From the NCBI GenBank assembly GCA_900754965.1, contig CAAEEO010000017.1, positions 62,001 to 126,000 of the forward strand: 64,000 bases of DNA, in the 5' to 3' direction. Below are positions 16,371-24,138 of the stretch, piece after piece. The position numbers and the translations under genes were made by a program. Position 1 is the first letter of the stretch, and each line of letters begins with the position of its first letter. The notes beneath the pieces are model-generated. The model ran no database searches and was not told where the DNA came from. It saw nothing but the letters and a program-made list of their open reading frames with translations. Origin of the DNA: an uncultured Oscillospiraceae bacterium (lineage in GTDB: Bacteria > Bacillota > Clostridia > Oscillospirales > Oscillospiraceae).

Positions 16371-16678
16371 TGGTAGCATCCTCCCTTTCATATTGTCGCC
16401 CAGGGTGCCCTGCCAGGCAGCGCGCCCGCTGTTCGTCTCTTTTTCCGCTGCGAACCGCAGTTTCCGGCAGGACGTACTCCTTCCGTGCCGCACCGGAGTG
16501 TGTGCAGTCCGCTCACTACAATACTATCCCTCAGCCACGGACTCGTCAAGAAATTTCAGTAAATTTTTTTATACCACTTGACCGTGGGGCCGGAAACTGA
16601 TAGTCTGTTATTGTAAATGTAAAAGGAGAAACCGTGTATCTCACCGGAATACAGAATCAACACGAGGAGGAACCTGTC
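16371..16678. promoter_or_regulatory. Divergent promoter region, 2-epimerase versus kinase
   Basis: This gene-free gap holds two opposed promoters. The minus-strand one is TTGACG (16544-16549), 17 bp, TAGTAT (16521-16526) for the epimerase. The plus-strand one is TTGACC (16578-16583), 17 bp, TAGTCT (16601-16606) for the kinase. The -35 boxes are only 28 bp apart, so a regulator binding the AT-rich centre could control both directions. A GTG at 16634 with AAGGAG five bases before it is a possible alternative kinase start, 15 codons upstream. Confidence 0.65.
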
Positions 16679-18061
16679 ATGAAACATCTTGGCATCGACG
16701 TATCTGTAAAACACCTTCCGCCCCTGGACCCGGAGTTCATCCCCCTGGGCCGGTTTAACGAGGCTTTTCTGAAAGACGCCAAAGAACCCTTTGATGTGGC
16801 CGTGGAGCGCTCCAACGGTCAAGTCGCCCAGTACCGCACCTTTGTGCACGGTACCCCGGATCTGTTTGAGGCAGATGTCTATTACATTGACCGCATCATC
16901 AAGACCCTGCTGTGGATGAAAGGCGGTTTCCGGGTCTATCTCAGCGGCAACGAGGCCGTGTGCAACGCTATGAAAGAGCACTACTCCGCCGCTGGTTCCC
17001 GCGCCTTCGACTTTGATTACATGGGCAATGTGTTTGAGCATCCCTTTGAAGTGCTGCGTGTGGATCAGATCCCCGCAGAGAAAAGTGTTTCCAAGGCCAT
17101 TGGCCGTCATCTGAAAGGCTGCCGCATCGGCTTTGATGCCGGCGGCTCCGACCGCAAGGTCTCCGCTGTCATCGACGGTGAAAGCGTATACAGCGAAGAA
17201 GTGGTCTGGTTCCCCAAAATCAACTCCGATCCGGATTATCACTATGACGGCATCGTCTCCGCACTGAAATCCGCTGCGGAACACCTGCCTCGGGTGGACG
17301 CCGTGGGCGTCAGCTCTGCCGGTGTGTACATTGACAACCGCACCATGAACGCTTCTTTGTTCCTGCAGGTCCCCAAAGACCAGTTCGATGCAAAGGTCAA
17401 AGATATTTATATCCGCGCCATCACCGACACCTTTGGCAATGTGCCCTACGAAGTGGTCAACGACGGCGATGTGTCCGCACTGGCCGGTGCCATGAGCCTG
17501 GAGGACAACAACGTGCTGGGCATCGCCATGGGCACCAGTGAGGCCGTGGGTTATGTGGACGAGGAAGGCAAAATCACCGGCTGGCTCAACGAACTGGCCT
17601 TTGTTCCCGTGGATGCCGCTCCCACCGCTATGGAAGATGAATGGAGCGGCGACATCGGCTGCGGCGTGAAATACTTCTCCCAGGATTCCGTGATCAAACT
17701 GGCTCCCCGGGCCGGTATCGAACTGGAGGAGAGCCTGTCCCCCGCCGAGAAACTGAAAGTGGTGCAGGGTCTGATGGAGCAGGACGATCCCAGAGCCGCC
17801 CAGATCTACGAGAGCATCGGCGTCTACCTGGCACACACCCTGGTGCATTACTACAATCTGTATCACTACCGCCATGTGCTGCTGTTGGGCCGGGTCATGT
17901 CCGGCAAGGGCGGCGACCTGCTGCTCGAAACCTGCAAAAAGGTTCTGGCAGATGAGTACCCCACTGTAAACGAGAAGATCCATCTGGCATTGCCGGATGA
18001 GAAGTTCCGCCGTGTGGGTCAGTCCGTAGCCGCAGCCAGCCTGCCGGAGATCAAGGAGTGA
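16679..18061 (+). CDS. ASKHA-fold sugar kinase, probable N-acetylhexosamine kinase (ROK-like)
   Basis: A 460-residue protein whose second half has actin/hexokinase-fold signs. A phosphate-1 motif GFDAGGSDRKVSAVIDGE lies near residue 150, VVNDGDVSALAG near residue 262 resembles the catalytic Asp region, and GIAMGTSEAVG near residue 281 resembles phosphate-2. The classical ROK zinc signature CxCGxxGCxE is absent. The first 140 residues are an extra domain. Divergent from the 2-epimerase, it is the only kinase in the locus and would supply GlcNAc-6-phosphate (or ManNAc-6-phosphate) to NagA; this is inferred. Start ATG has GAGGAGG eight bases upstream, but the upstream GTG is also plausible. Confidence 0.7.
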   Translation: MKHLGIDVSVKHLPPLDPEFIPLGRFNEAFLKDAKEPFDVAVERSNGQVAQYRTFVHGTPDLFEADVYYIDRIIKTLLWMKGGFRVYLSGNEAVCNAMKEHYSAAGSRAFDFDYMGNVFEHPFEVLRVDQIPAEKSVSKAIGRHLKGCRIGFDAGGSDRKVSAVIDGESVYSEEVVWFPKINSDPDYHYDGIVSALKSAAEHLPRVDAVGVSSAGVYIDNRTMNASLFLQVPKDQFDAKVKDIYIRAITDTFGNVPYEVVNDGDVSALAGAMSLEDNNVLGIAMGTSEAVGYVDEEGKITGWLNELAFVPVDAAPTAMEDEWSGDIGCGVKYFSQDSVIKLAPRAGIELEESLSPAEKLKVVQGLMEQDDPRAAQIYESIGVYLAHTLVHYYNLYHYRHVLLLGRVMSGKGGDLLLETCKKVLADEYPTVNEKIHLALPDEKFRRVGQSVAAASLPEIKE

Positions 18062-18065
18062 TTCG

Positions 18066-18734
18066 GTGAAAAAGCATATCATCTGTCTGGGCGATTCCAA
18101 CACCCATGGCTACTGTGCCGACCCCGCCGACTGCGCCGATCCTGCTCTGGCCCGGTTCAATGAAGAGGAGCGTTGGACGAAATTGCTCCAGAAACATCTG
18201 GGTGACGACTACCTGGTGGTGGAAGAGGGGCTTTCGGGCCGCACCACCGTATTTCAGGACCCCCTATACGAGGGACTGTCTGCGCTGGAATATCTCTATC
18301 CGTGCCTGAAAAGCCATGAGCCGGTCAGTTTGCTGATCATCATGCTCGGCACCAACGATGTGAAACAGCGGATGGGAACCAACGCCTACGCCGTCGGTCT
18401 GGGAATGCGCCGCCTGATCCGCAAAGCCAAAACCGTGGATTGCTGGGGGCCCGAGGGTCAGCCCAACATTCTGGTCATCGCGCCGCCTCCCATCAGCAAA
18501 CAGCTGTACTGCTCGTCTGTGGCAGAGGAGATGGGCGAAGGCAGTGTGGAACGCTCCCAGGCCGTGCCCGCCCAATTCCGGGCCGTCTGCGAAGAGGAGG
18601 GCGTGCATTTCCTGGACGCCGCCGAAATGGGCATCGGGTTCAACCAGGTGGACTTCATGCACCTGACCCGCGCCGATCACGCTCGGCTGGCAGAAGAGCT
18701 GGCCCGGCAGATTCCGGCACTGCTCGAATCTTAA
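18066..18734 (+). CDS. SGNH/GDSL hydrolase, candidate sialate O-acetylesterase
   Basis: Serine esterase of 222 residues. Block I GDSNTHG with the nucleophile Ser is at about residues 9-15, block III GTND near residue 95, and the catalytic Asp-His pair lies in DFMHLT near residue 196. No signal peptide is present, so it acts in the cytosol. It starts with GTG four bases after the kinase stop, with GGAG upstream, so it is part of the kinase operon. In this context removal of O-acetyl groups from imported sialic acid is the natural suggestion, but substrate is inferred only. Confidence 0.85.
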   Translation: MKKHIICLGDSNTHGYCADPADCADPALARFNEEERWTKLLQKHLGDDYLVVEEGLSGRTTVFQDPLYEGLSALEYLYPCLKSHEPVSLLIIMLGTNDVKQRMGTNAYAVGLGMRRLIRKAKTVDCWGPEGQPNILVIAPPPISKQLYCSSVAEEMGEGSVERSQAVPAQFRAVCEEEGVHFLDAAEMGIGFNQVDFMHLTRADHARLAEELARQIPALLES

Positions 18735-18745
18735 AAACCAATCAA

Positions 18746-18780
18746 AAAACCGGGACACAGATCGTGTCCCGGTTTTCTTT
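18746..18780. terminator. Terminator after the kinase/esterase operon
   Basis: AAAACCGGGACAC and GTGTCCCGGTTTT form a 13-bp stem with a 5-nt loop, followed by CTTT. It ends the amino-sugar locus on the right. Confidence 0.88.
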
Positions 18781-18893
18781 GTTGTGTTTGAGTGAAATAG
18801 CCATAGCTTTTGAGAACGTTTCAAAAACATATTCCATTCTTCAAATCGGTGAAGTATAATGTTGTCAACAAGTTTTGTGGTCGGTGGTAAAAA

Positions 18894-19211
18894 ATGAAAA
18901 AAATGTACTGCACAAAATGCGGGCAACCGGTGAATACAAAATGTGGATTTATCCCAAAGCAATGTACTTGTAGAGCTGATTTTAGTGAATGGGAAAAAGA
19001 TACTGTTCAAAAAACTGCATCGTATATTGCAGCCTTATTGCTCTTGATGTTGCCACTGTTTACTGTGCTCTATTTCGTCCGACGGATTTTACGAGATTCC
19101 GTTGTTCTATATGTAGTAACGCTCGTTGCCTTTATCATTTATTTTCGTCAAGCAGAAAGCATTTTAATCCGAACCGGAATCTTGAAAGTGAAGAATATTG
19201 AGAGAAGATGA
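18894..19211 (+). CDS. Zinc-ribbon small membrane protein, unknown
   Basis: A 105-residue protein, visibly more AT-rich than its neighbours. An N-terminal cysteine-rich ribbon (CTKCGQPV, then CGF and QCTC, within residues 5-27) precedes two hydrophobic helices at about residues 42-65 and 69-86. A TATAAT box lies at 18855-18860 and GGTGG precedes the ATG. No family was recognised. It is flanked by terminators on both sides, so it is a single-gene unit, possibly acquired. Confidence 0.7.
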   Translation: MKKMYCTKCGQPVNTKCGFIPKQCTCRADFSEWEKDTVQKTASYIAALLLLMLPLFTVLYFVRRILRDSVVLYVVTLVAFIIYFRQAESILIRTGILKVKNIERR

Positions 19212-19240
19212 TTGGTTCTTTCAGATTCATGTAAATCAAA

Positions 19241-19276
19241 AAAGCAGGAAATCTTTTTCAGATTTCCTGCTTTTTT
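19241..19276. terminator. Bidirectional terminator
   Basis: AAAGCAGGAAATCT pairs with AGATTTCCTGCTTT, then TTT on the plus strand; an A-rich tract before it gives a T tract on the minus strand. It separates convergent genes. Confidence 0.88.
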
Positions 19277-19944
19277 CACCGCAGATACCAGGGCCGGTCC
19301 TCCGGGTCCAGTTCCTCCTCCCCCTCCGGTTGGGGCGTATACTTACGCAGCAGAGGCTCCAGAACCAAAGACACCAGCAGCGCCTCCAATGCCGGAAGGA
19401 GCAGCCATACCATATAATAGAAGTAACGGATGCCCAGGAACACTGCCGCCGTATTCAGCACCGCCGCCAGGAACACTCGTGGGAAATGGCGGAATAAGAT
19501 GCGGATGCTGTCGGAAAGCAATCCACGAACCGTATACTGGAACCGGGACAACAGCGCTGCGCCCGCAGAAAACGCCCCCACCGGCAGGAGCGCCAACAGC
19601 AGATAGGCAATCTGCATCACCGCCGACCAAGTCTCCCCCTCCGGCAGAATCCCCGTCAGGAATCCGTATCCCCAGCGCAGCAGCGCCGCCACAGCCGCAA
19701 ACACCAGCGTGAACCCCACGCCGGTCCCAAGGTTTTCCCGCAGAGCGGAAAAGAAACTGCCGTAAGGCTCCGGTTCATGGAACCGCAGGCACTTGACGCA
19801 GCTGTAATACAGCGCCGCCGTGGCCGGGCCGATGGTCACTACCGGCAGACAACACACCAGCCACAACAGGCTGAGCACTACCACATCCAAAACCATCCCC
19901 GTAAATCGAAAAAGCGGATTGTCTCCACTGAAAAAACTATGCAC
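19276..19944 (-). CDS. DUF624/YesL-family membrane protein
   Basis: A 222-residue polytopic membrane protein. The N-terminal FRFTGMVLDVVVLSLLWLVCCLPVVTIGPATAALYYS pattern (residues 12-47; two helices joined by the LPVVTIGPA segment) is characteristic of the YesL/DUF624 family. These proteins often accompany sugar ABC importers, though their role is not established. Start is GTG with AGGAG seven bases upstream. It lies about 1 kb beyond the sialic acid locus, which may be meaningful. Confidence 0.85.
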   Translation of the reverse strand: MHSFFSGDNPLFRFTGMVLDVVVLSLLWLVCCLPVVTIGPATAALYYSCVKCLRFHEPEPYGSFFSALRENLGTGVGFTLVFAAVAALLRWGYGFLTGILPEGETWSAVMQIAYLLLALLPVGAFSAGAALLSRFQYTVRGLLSDSIRILFRHFPRVFLAAVLNTAAVFLGIRYFYYMVWLLLPALEALLVSLVLEPLLRKYTPQPEGEEELDPEDRPWYLR

Positions 19945-19990
19945 GCCTCTGCTCCTCCCGTGCCGCCCCCTGCGGCATTTTTTTGGAAAA

Positions 19991-20016
19991 GGACACCGGA
20001 GTCCCCGGTGTCCTCA
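19991..20016 (-). terminator. Terminator after the tyrosine phosphatase
   Basis: GGACACCGG (19991-19999) and CCGGTGTCC (20005-20013) form a 9-bp stem; the minus-strand continuation is TTTTCC. The plus-strand side also shows a T-rich tail. Confidence 0.75.
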
Positions 20017-20073
20017 TTTTTTACCATTATAGCATCTCGCCCGTCCGTTTTCAACCGTCCCGGCGATCTCGGT

Positions 20074-20874
20074 TCACTCCAGGTACATTTCCCGCAATTT
20101 CTCCCGCTTGGTATCGCTCAGGCCCAATTCGTCCCGCAGAAATCCTTCCAAACTGCCGGACAACGCCACGGCCTTTTCCACCGCCGCCTGCAAAAATTCC
20201 TCCCGGGCGCTGTCCAGAATTCGCATCTGCTCCAGAAGGCGCTCATCCTCGGCAAAAGGCCGCGCCTGTTGGATCATGGCCTCTGTGATGGGGCCAAGGC
20301 GCACATTGGTAAACAGATAATCTTCCAGCACCGTGCTCCAGGGAACGCCCAGTGCCGTTTCCAACAGCACTGCGGCCGTACCGCACCGGTCTTTTCCCAT
20401 AGTGCAGTGCCAAAGCACCGCCCCCTGTTCCTGACGGAGCAGGATTTCAAAGAATTGCCGATAGTGGGCGATGCCCGGTTCTTCAAAAAACAGCGTGTAT
20501 AGCTGAGTCATCTGCGAAAAGGCCTGTCCCTCCATCCGCCGCGCCATCGCAAGCGCAGAAGTCACCGGATCTTCCACCGTCACCTGTTCCCGGGTGACGC
20601 CTTCCTCCGCATGGTCAAAAATCGGGCAGTGGAGATACGCTACCCCCGGCATGGTCACATCCGGGCGGCGGGCTCGCTCCCCGGTGGTTCGCAAATCCAC
20701 CACCGTTTTCAGCTGATACTCCCCGGTCAGCAGCTGCTGATCTTCCGCAGTCAAATCTGCCAGATGCCCGGAACGCAGCAGTCGGTGATGCCGGATCTTC
20801 CGGCCGTCTTCTGTAGTCATTCCACCCAGATCCCGAAAATTAGGCGCTGCCTGCAACACACTGAATCTGTTCAT
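20074..20874 (-). CDS. Tyrosine/dual-specificity protein phosphatase
   Basis: A 266-residue member of the bacterial Y_phosphatase3 type. The CX5R active site reads HCTMGKDRCGTAA near residue 160, with the Cys nucleophile and Arg in place; NFRDLGG near residue 12 and VVDLRTTGERARRPD near residue 60 are the conserved N-terminal and general-acid regions. It could dephosphorylate tyrosine residues or phosphoinositides. Its ATG overlaps the TatD stop by four bases, giving a coupled two-gene operon. Confidence 0.9.
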   Translation of the reverse strand: MNRFSVLQAAPNFRDLGGMTTEDGRKIRHHRLLRSGHLADLTAEDQQLLTGEYQLKTVVDLRTTGERARRPDVTMPGVAYLHCPIFDHAEEGVTREQVTVEDPVTSALAMARRMEGQAFSQMTQLYTLFFEEPGIAHYRQFFEILLRQEQGAVLWHCTMGKDRCGTAAVLLETALGVPWSTVLEDYLFTNVRLGPITEAMIQQARPFAEDERLLEQMRILDSAREEFLQAAVEKAVALSGSLEGFLRDELGLSDTKREKLREMYLE

Positions 20875-21632
20875 ATCCGGAACAGCCTCCTTCCGTTCTC
20901 TGTGGTCTGCGCCGCCATTTCTGCCGGACTGACCCCCTTGATCTCCGCAATCTTTTCATTGATGTACTGCAAGTTCCCGGAATGGTTCCGCGTCCCACGC
21001 ACCGGCTCCGGTGCCAGATAGGGACTGTCTGTCTCGATCAGAATCCGGTCCATGGGGCAGCTCTCCAACACCTGGCGGTGCTTTTTGGAATTCTTATAGG
21101 TAACAGGCCCATCAAACCCTAAATACCATCCCAGTTTCAGCAGGATCTCCGCCATTTCCACACTGCCGGAAAAACAGTGGAACACTCCGCACACATCCGG
21201 GAATTCCCGCACAATGGCCAGACTGTCTCCATGCGCCTCCCGGTCGTGAAAAATCACCGGGAGTTCCAATTCCCGCGCCAGTTGAAACTGCTGCCGGAGC
21301 ACCTGCTGCTGCAGCTCGTTATAACTGGTATCCCAATAGTAGTCCAGTCCGATTTCTCCAATGGCCACCACTTTGGGATGGGCGGCCAGTTCCCGAATGA
21401 CCTCCAGGTCTCCCCCATGGTACTGCTCCTTCAATTCCTGGGGCTGCCAGCCCACAGCGGCATACAGGAAAGAATACTGCTCTGCCAAGGCAATGGACGC
21501 CCGGGAAGAAACTTCGTCACAGCCGGGGTCGATCACCAGTTCCACCCCCTGTTTCGGAAGTGCAGAAAGAACGGCGTCCCGGTCTGCATGGAATCGTTCG
21601 CTGTCATAATGTGCATGGGTATCAAAATACAT
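20871..21632 (-). CDS. tatD: TatD-family metal-dependent hydrolase (DNase)
   Basis: TIM-barrel nuclease of 253 residues. Metal ligands are visible: DTHAHYD at residues 4-10, the Glu of AIGEIGLDYYW near residue 92, VIFHDREAHGD near residue 127, FHCFSGS near residue 151 and ETDSPYLAPEP near residue 201. Members remove 3' ends from damaged DNA or RNA. It has its own promoter and precedes the phosphatase gene. TatD genes in Firmicutes often lie next to metG or rnmV; that context is absent here. Confidence 0.94.
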   Translation of the reverse strand: MYFDTHAHYDSERFHADRDAVLSALPKQGVELVIDPGCDEVSSRASIALAEQYSFLYAAVGWQPQELKEQYHGGDLEVIRELAAHPKVVAIGEIGLDYYWDTSYNELQQQVLRQQFQLARELELPVIFHDREAHGDSLAIVREFPDVCGVFHCFSGSVEMAEILLKLGWYLGFDGPVTYKNSKKHRQVLESCPMDRILIETDSPYLAPEPVRGTRNHSGNLQYINEKIAEIKGVSPAEMAAQTTENGRRLFRI

Positions 21633-21664
21633 AGGACTTCTCCGTTTCTTTTGAAATTATTTTT

Positions 21665-21693
21665 ATTATAGCAATTTTCTTTCCCTGGTGCAA
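21665..21693 (-). promoter_or_regulatory. Promoter for tatD-phosphatase operon
   Basis: Minus-strand TTGCAC (21688-21693), 17 bp, consensus TATAAT (21665-21670), about 30 bp upstream of the tatD start. Confidence 0.75.
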
Positions 21694-21729
21694 TGTTGAA
21701 AGCGGCACGCATCTGTAAAGAAAATCAAA

Positions 21730-21766
21730 AACAAAAAAATGCCCCTAAATCCGAAGATTTAGGGGC
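21730..21766 (-). terminator. Terminator of the tRNA-Asp/tRNA-Thr transcript
   Basis: GCCCCTAAATC and GATTTAGGGGC form an 11-bp stem closed by a TTCG-type loop on the minus strand, followed there by TTTTTTTGTTTTT. Confidence 0.92.
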
Positions 21767-21775
21767 CTCCACGTA

Positions 21776-21851
21776 TGGAGCTGCTGGGCAGACTCGAACT
21801 GCCGACCTCGTCATTACCAATGACGTGCTCTACCACCTGAGCTACAGCAGC
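21776..21851 (-). tRNA. tRNA-Thr (GGU)
   Basis: Minus-strand cloverleaf of 76 nt with encoded CCA. The acceptor stem is GCTGCTG/CAGCAGC. The D-arm lies in TAGCTCAGGTGGTAGAGC, the anticodon arm is CGTCA-TTGGTAA-TGACG with anticodon GGU, and the T-loop is GTTCGAGTC. It is transcribed after tRNA-Asp. Confidence 0.95.
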
Positions 21852-21884
21852 ATATTTTTTCCCGCAGGTAAAACCTGCGGGAAG

Positions 21885-21961
21885 TGGCGACCGAGAAGGG
21901 ACTTGAACCCTCGACCTCCAGCGTGACAGGCTGGCGTTCTAACCGACTGAACTACTCGGCC
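21885..21961 (-). tRNA. tRNA-Asp (GUC)
   Basis: Minus-strand cloverleaf of 77 nt with encoded CCA. The acceptor stem is GGCCGAG/CTCGGTC, the anticodon loop CTGTCAC within CCAGC...GCTGG gives anticodon GUC, and the T-arm contains GGTTCAAGTCC. A 9-bp hairpin (CCCGCAGGT/ACCTGCGGG, 21861-21881) separates it from tRNA-Thr and may aid processing. Confidence 0.95.
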
Positions 21962-22009
21962 ACAGCTCTTTTGTGTCTTGCGCTTTGCCGTATCGCTTAG
22001 CGCTTGATT

Positions 22010-22038
22010 AATATAACAGATTGATCTCCAGATGTCAA
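22010..22038 (-). promoter_or_regulatory. Promoter of the tRNA operon
   Basis: Consensus TTGACA (22033-22038), 17 bp, TATATT (22010-22015) on the minus strand, about 50 bp before tRNA-Asp. Confidence 0.85.
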
Positions 22039-22217
22039 CACTTTTTTCGAAATTTTTTTAAAAATTTTTTAGCCCCCTGTTTTTCGTCCCAAATCCGGCT
22101 GCTTTTCCCCCCGCCGCGCCCCTGCACACAAATTGATTTTGCCACTTCTTATTTCCGGCAGACTGTGATACAATATCTTTGATTAAACGAAATAGTTTGA
22201 TAAAGGAGAGCGCGCCC

Positions 22218-23330
22218 TTGAAAAAACGATTTCTGGTCCTGCTGCTGGCCGCTGTGCTGCTGATTACCGCAGTCCCACTGTCTGCCCAGGCGACCTCGGA
22301 TATCTGCTTTGTGGCCGTCAACGACACATTGCCGGAATCCATTTCCTTTGCCTATGTCAAAGATGCGGTGACCTATGTCCCCTGTGCGGCACTGGGCAGT
22401 TTCCGAATCTATAATCTATACGATTCCAATATCAGCACCGTTTTGATCTATACCTCTTCCCAACAGGTGACCATCGATATGAAACAGGGCATCGCCACAG
22501 ACAAGGACGGGGTGGAATACTCTGCAACGGCCATCTACCGCAACGGTCAGGTCTATGTCCCGGCCCAGTTCATCTGCTCCATGTTCGGCCTGAATGCCTC
22601 TTACATTGAAGGCGTGGGATACGGCGACATCTGCCGCATCACCGATGGGACGGAGGTACTGGGAGACACGCTGTTCCTCTCTGCGGCCACCAACCAGATG
22701 CGTACCCGCTATCAGGCATATCAGGATTCCATTGCTTCCACCCCCGCTCCCAGCCATTCCCCTGCCCCGGAAGAACCGGAACCCCACGATGATGTGACCA
22801 TTTACCTCTCCTTTTTGGGCAGTCCCACAGGGTACCTGCTGAATCTGCTGAAAAACTACGATATTTCCGCCGCCTTTTTCCTCACGGGGGAAGATATCCT
22901 CACCCATCCGGACATCGTGCGCCGGATTGTCGGGGAAGGTCACATGGTAGGCATTTACTGTGCCGACGGCTCTTTACAGAGTCTTACCACCGCCTCAGAC
23001 CTGCTGTTTGAGGCCGCCCATGTTCGAACCGTTCTGGTGACCGCCGGGGAAAATACCTCCCCTCAGTTTCTTCAGCGCTGTCAGGAAACAGGACTTGTCC
23101 CCGTTCAGTATGACATCAATGCAATTCTGGGCGGAAACGGTATTAGCAACGCTGCCGCCGTCACCGGAAAACTGGGCAGCGCCGCAGATGATACTGTCCT
23201 GATGATGGCGTTGACAACCTCTAACGATCCCGCTGCCCGAGCAGCCGTCTACCATATTTATTCCAATCATTACAGATTCGGTCTTCTCCGGGAGACCGGC
23301 TACACAGGAGGAGAACATCGTGTCAAATAA
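22218..23330 (+). CDS. Exported degenerate polysaccharide deacetylase (NodB-fold) with N-terminal stalk
   Basis: A 370-residue exported protein. A TTG start (22218) is chosen from AGGAGA just upstream. A signal peptide (LLLAAVLLITAVPLSAQA) comes first, then a copper-amine-oxidase-N-like beta domain to about residue 160 and a Pro/Ser linker. A NodB-like domain follows from about residue 190, where SFLGSPTGYLLNLLKNYDI aligns with the deacetylase pattern. The catalytic TFDDGP motif is replaced by YLSFLGSP, and the zinc-binding HTxxH after GH-x-G is replaced by GIYCADG. This predicts a catalytically dead, glycan-binding derivative. It overlaps the following glmU-like gene by 11 bases. Confidence 0.8.
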   Translation: MKKRFLVLLLAAVLLITAVPLSAQATSDICFVAVNDTLPESISFAYVKDAVTYVPCAALGSFRIYNLYDSNISTVLIYTSSQQVTIDMKQGIATDKDGVEYSATAIYRNGQVYVPAQFICSMFGLNASYIEGVGYGDICRITDGTEVLGDTLFLSAATNQMRTRYQAYQDSIASTPAPSHSPAPEEPEPHDDVTIYLSFLGSPTGYLLNLLKNYDISAAFFLTGEDILTHPDIVRRIVGEGHMVGIYCADGSLQSLTTASDLLFEAAHVRTVLVTAGENTSPQFLQRCQETGLVPVQYDINAILGGNGISNAAAVTGKLGSAADDTVLMMALTTSNDPAARAAVYHIYSNHYRFGLLRETGYTGGEHRVK

Positions 23331-24063
23331 ACCATGCAAGGCCATCGTTCTGGCCGCCGGGAAAGGCACCCGGATGCGCACCGACGGGTGCGATCTGCCC
23401 AAAGTCATGCGTCTGGCCTGCGGTCAGCCTCTGCTGCGCCATGTGCTCAACGCCCTGCAATTGATTTCCCCGGAGGACACTGTCCTCGTGGTGGGATACC
23501 AGAAAGAAACGGTTCTCTCTGCTTTTCCCGAATACGGCTTTGCAGAGCAGACCCAACAGCTGGGCACCGGTCATGCGGTGATGGCTGCGTTTGAGGTTCT
23601 TCAGGACTTCCAGGGCGACGTTTTGGTCTGCTGTGGGGATATGCCTCTGATTCGGCAGGAGACCTATTCTGCCCTGCTCCAGGCCCACAGAGCCGCCGGA
23701 AATGCCTGCACCATGCTCACCGGCACCTCGGATATCGACCTGCCCTACGGTCGGGTGGTCCGGGACGAGCAGGGCCGGTTCCAGGAGATTGTGGAACAAA
23801 AAGACTGTACCCCGGAGCAGCTGAAGATTCGGGAACTGAACGCCGGTGTCTATGTTTTTGACGCCCCCGCTCTGCGGGAGAGCCTTGGGCATCTGAAAAA
23901 CAACAACGCCAGCGGAGAATATTACCTCACTGATGTCCCCGCCTATTTGCAGGCACAGGGTCTACCGGTGGATGTGTGCGCCCTGTCCCTGGGCAGTGAG
24001 ATCGTGGGCGTAAATACCCCGGAACAGCTCACTCTGGTGGAAGATGTGCTCCGCCGCCGCTGA
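23320..24063 (+). CDS. GlmU-like UDP-N-acetylglucosamine pyrophosphorylase, uridylyltransferase domain only
   Basis: A 247-residue nucleotidyltransferase. The N-terminus VLAAGKGTRMRTDGCDLPKVM contains the GxGTRM signature and the LPK lysine; QLGTGHAVMAA near residue 80, CCGDMPLI near residue 101 and ELNAGVYVFD near residue 175 match GlmU. The C-terminal left-handed beta-helix acetyltransferase of full-length GlmU (about 450 residues) is missing, because the frame ends with DVLRRR and a terminator. GTG start with GGAGGAG upstream. It may form UDP-GlcNAc or another NDP-sugar; acetylation would need a separate enzyme. Confidence 0.85.
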   Translation: MSNKPCKAIVLAAGKGTRMRTDGCDLPKVMRLACGQPLLRHVLNALQLISPEDTVLVVGYQKETVLSAFPEYGFAEQTQQLGTGHAVMAAFEVLQDFQGDVLVCCGDMPLIRQETYSALLQAHRAAGNACTMLTGTSDIDLPYGRVVRDEQGRFQEIVEQKDCTPEQLKIRELNAGVYVFDAPALRESLGHLKNNNASGEYYLTDVPAYLQAQGLPVDVCALSLGSEIVGVNTPEQLTLVEDVLRRR

Positions 24064-24082
24064 GCATTTTCATTTGAGTCGA

Positions 24083-24124
24083 AAAAAGGTCGTGTATCCC
24101 AAAGGATACACGACCTTTTTGTTT
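24083..24124. terminator. Bidirectional terminator
   Basis: AAAAAGGTCGTGTATCC and GGATACACGACCTTTTT form a 17-bp stem with a 4-nt loop between convergent genes; T-rich on both strands. Confidence 0.93.
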
Positions 24125-24138
24125 TTCATCTCACTGCA

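Noticed and set aside
18264..19010. 248-codon minus-strand frame opposite the SGNH gene and terminator
   Set aside because: It crosses a strong terminator and is antisense to a recognised hydrolase.
21861..21881. Hairpin between tRNA-Asp and tRNA-Thr as a terminator
   Set aside because: On the transcribed strand it is followed by A residues, not T, and tRNA-Thr lies downstream, so it is more likely a spacer or processing element.
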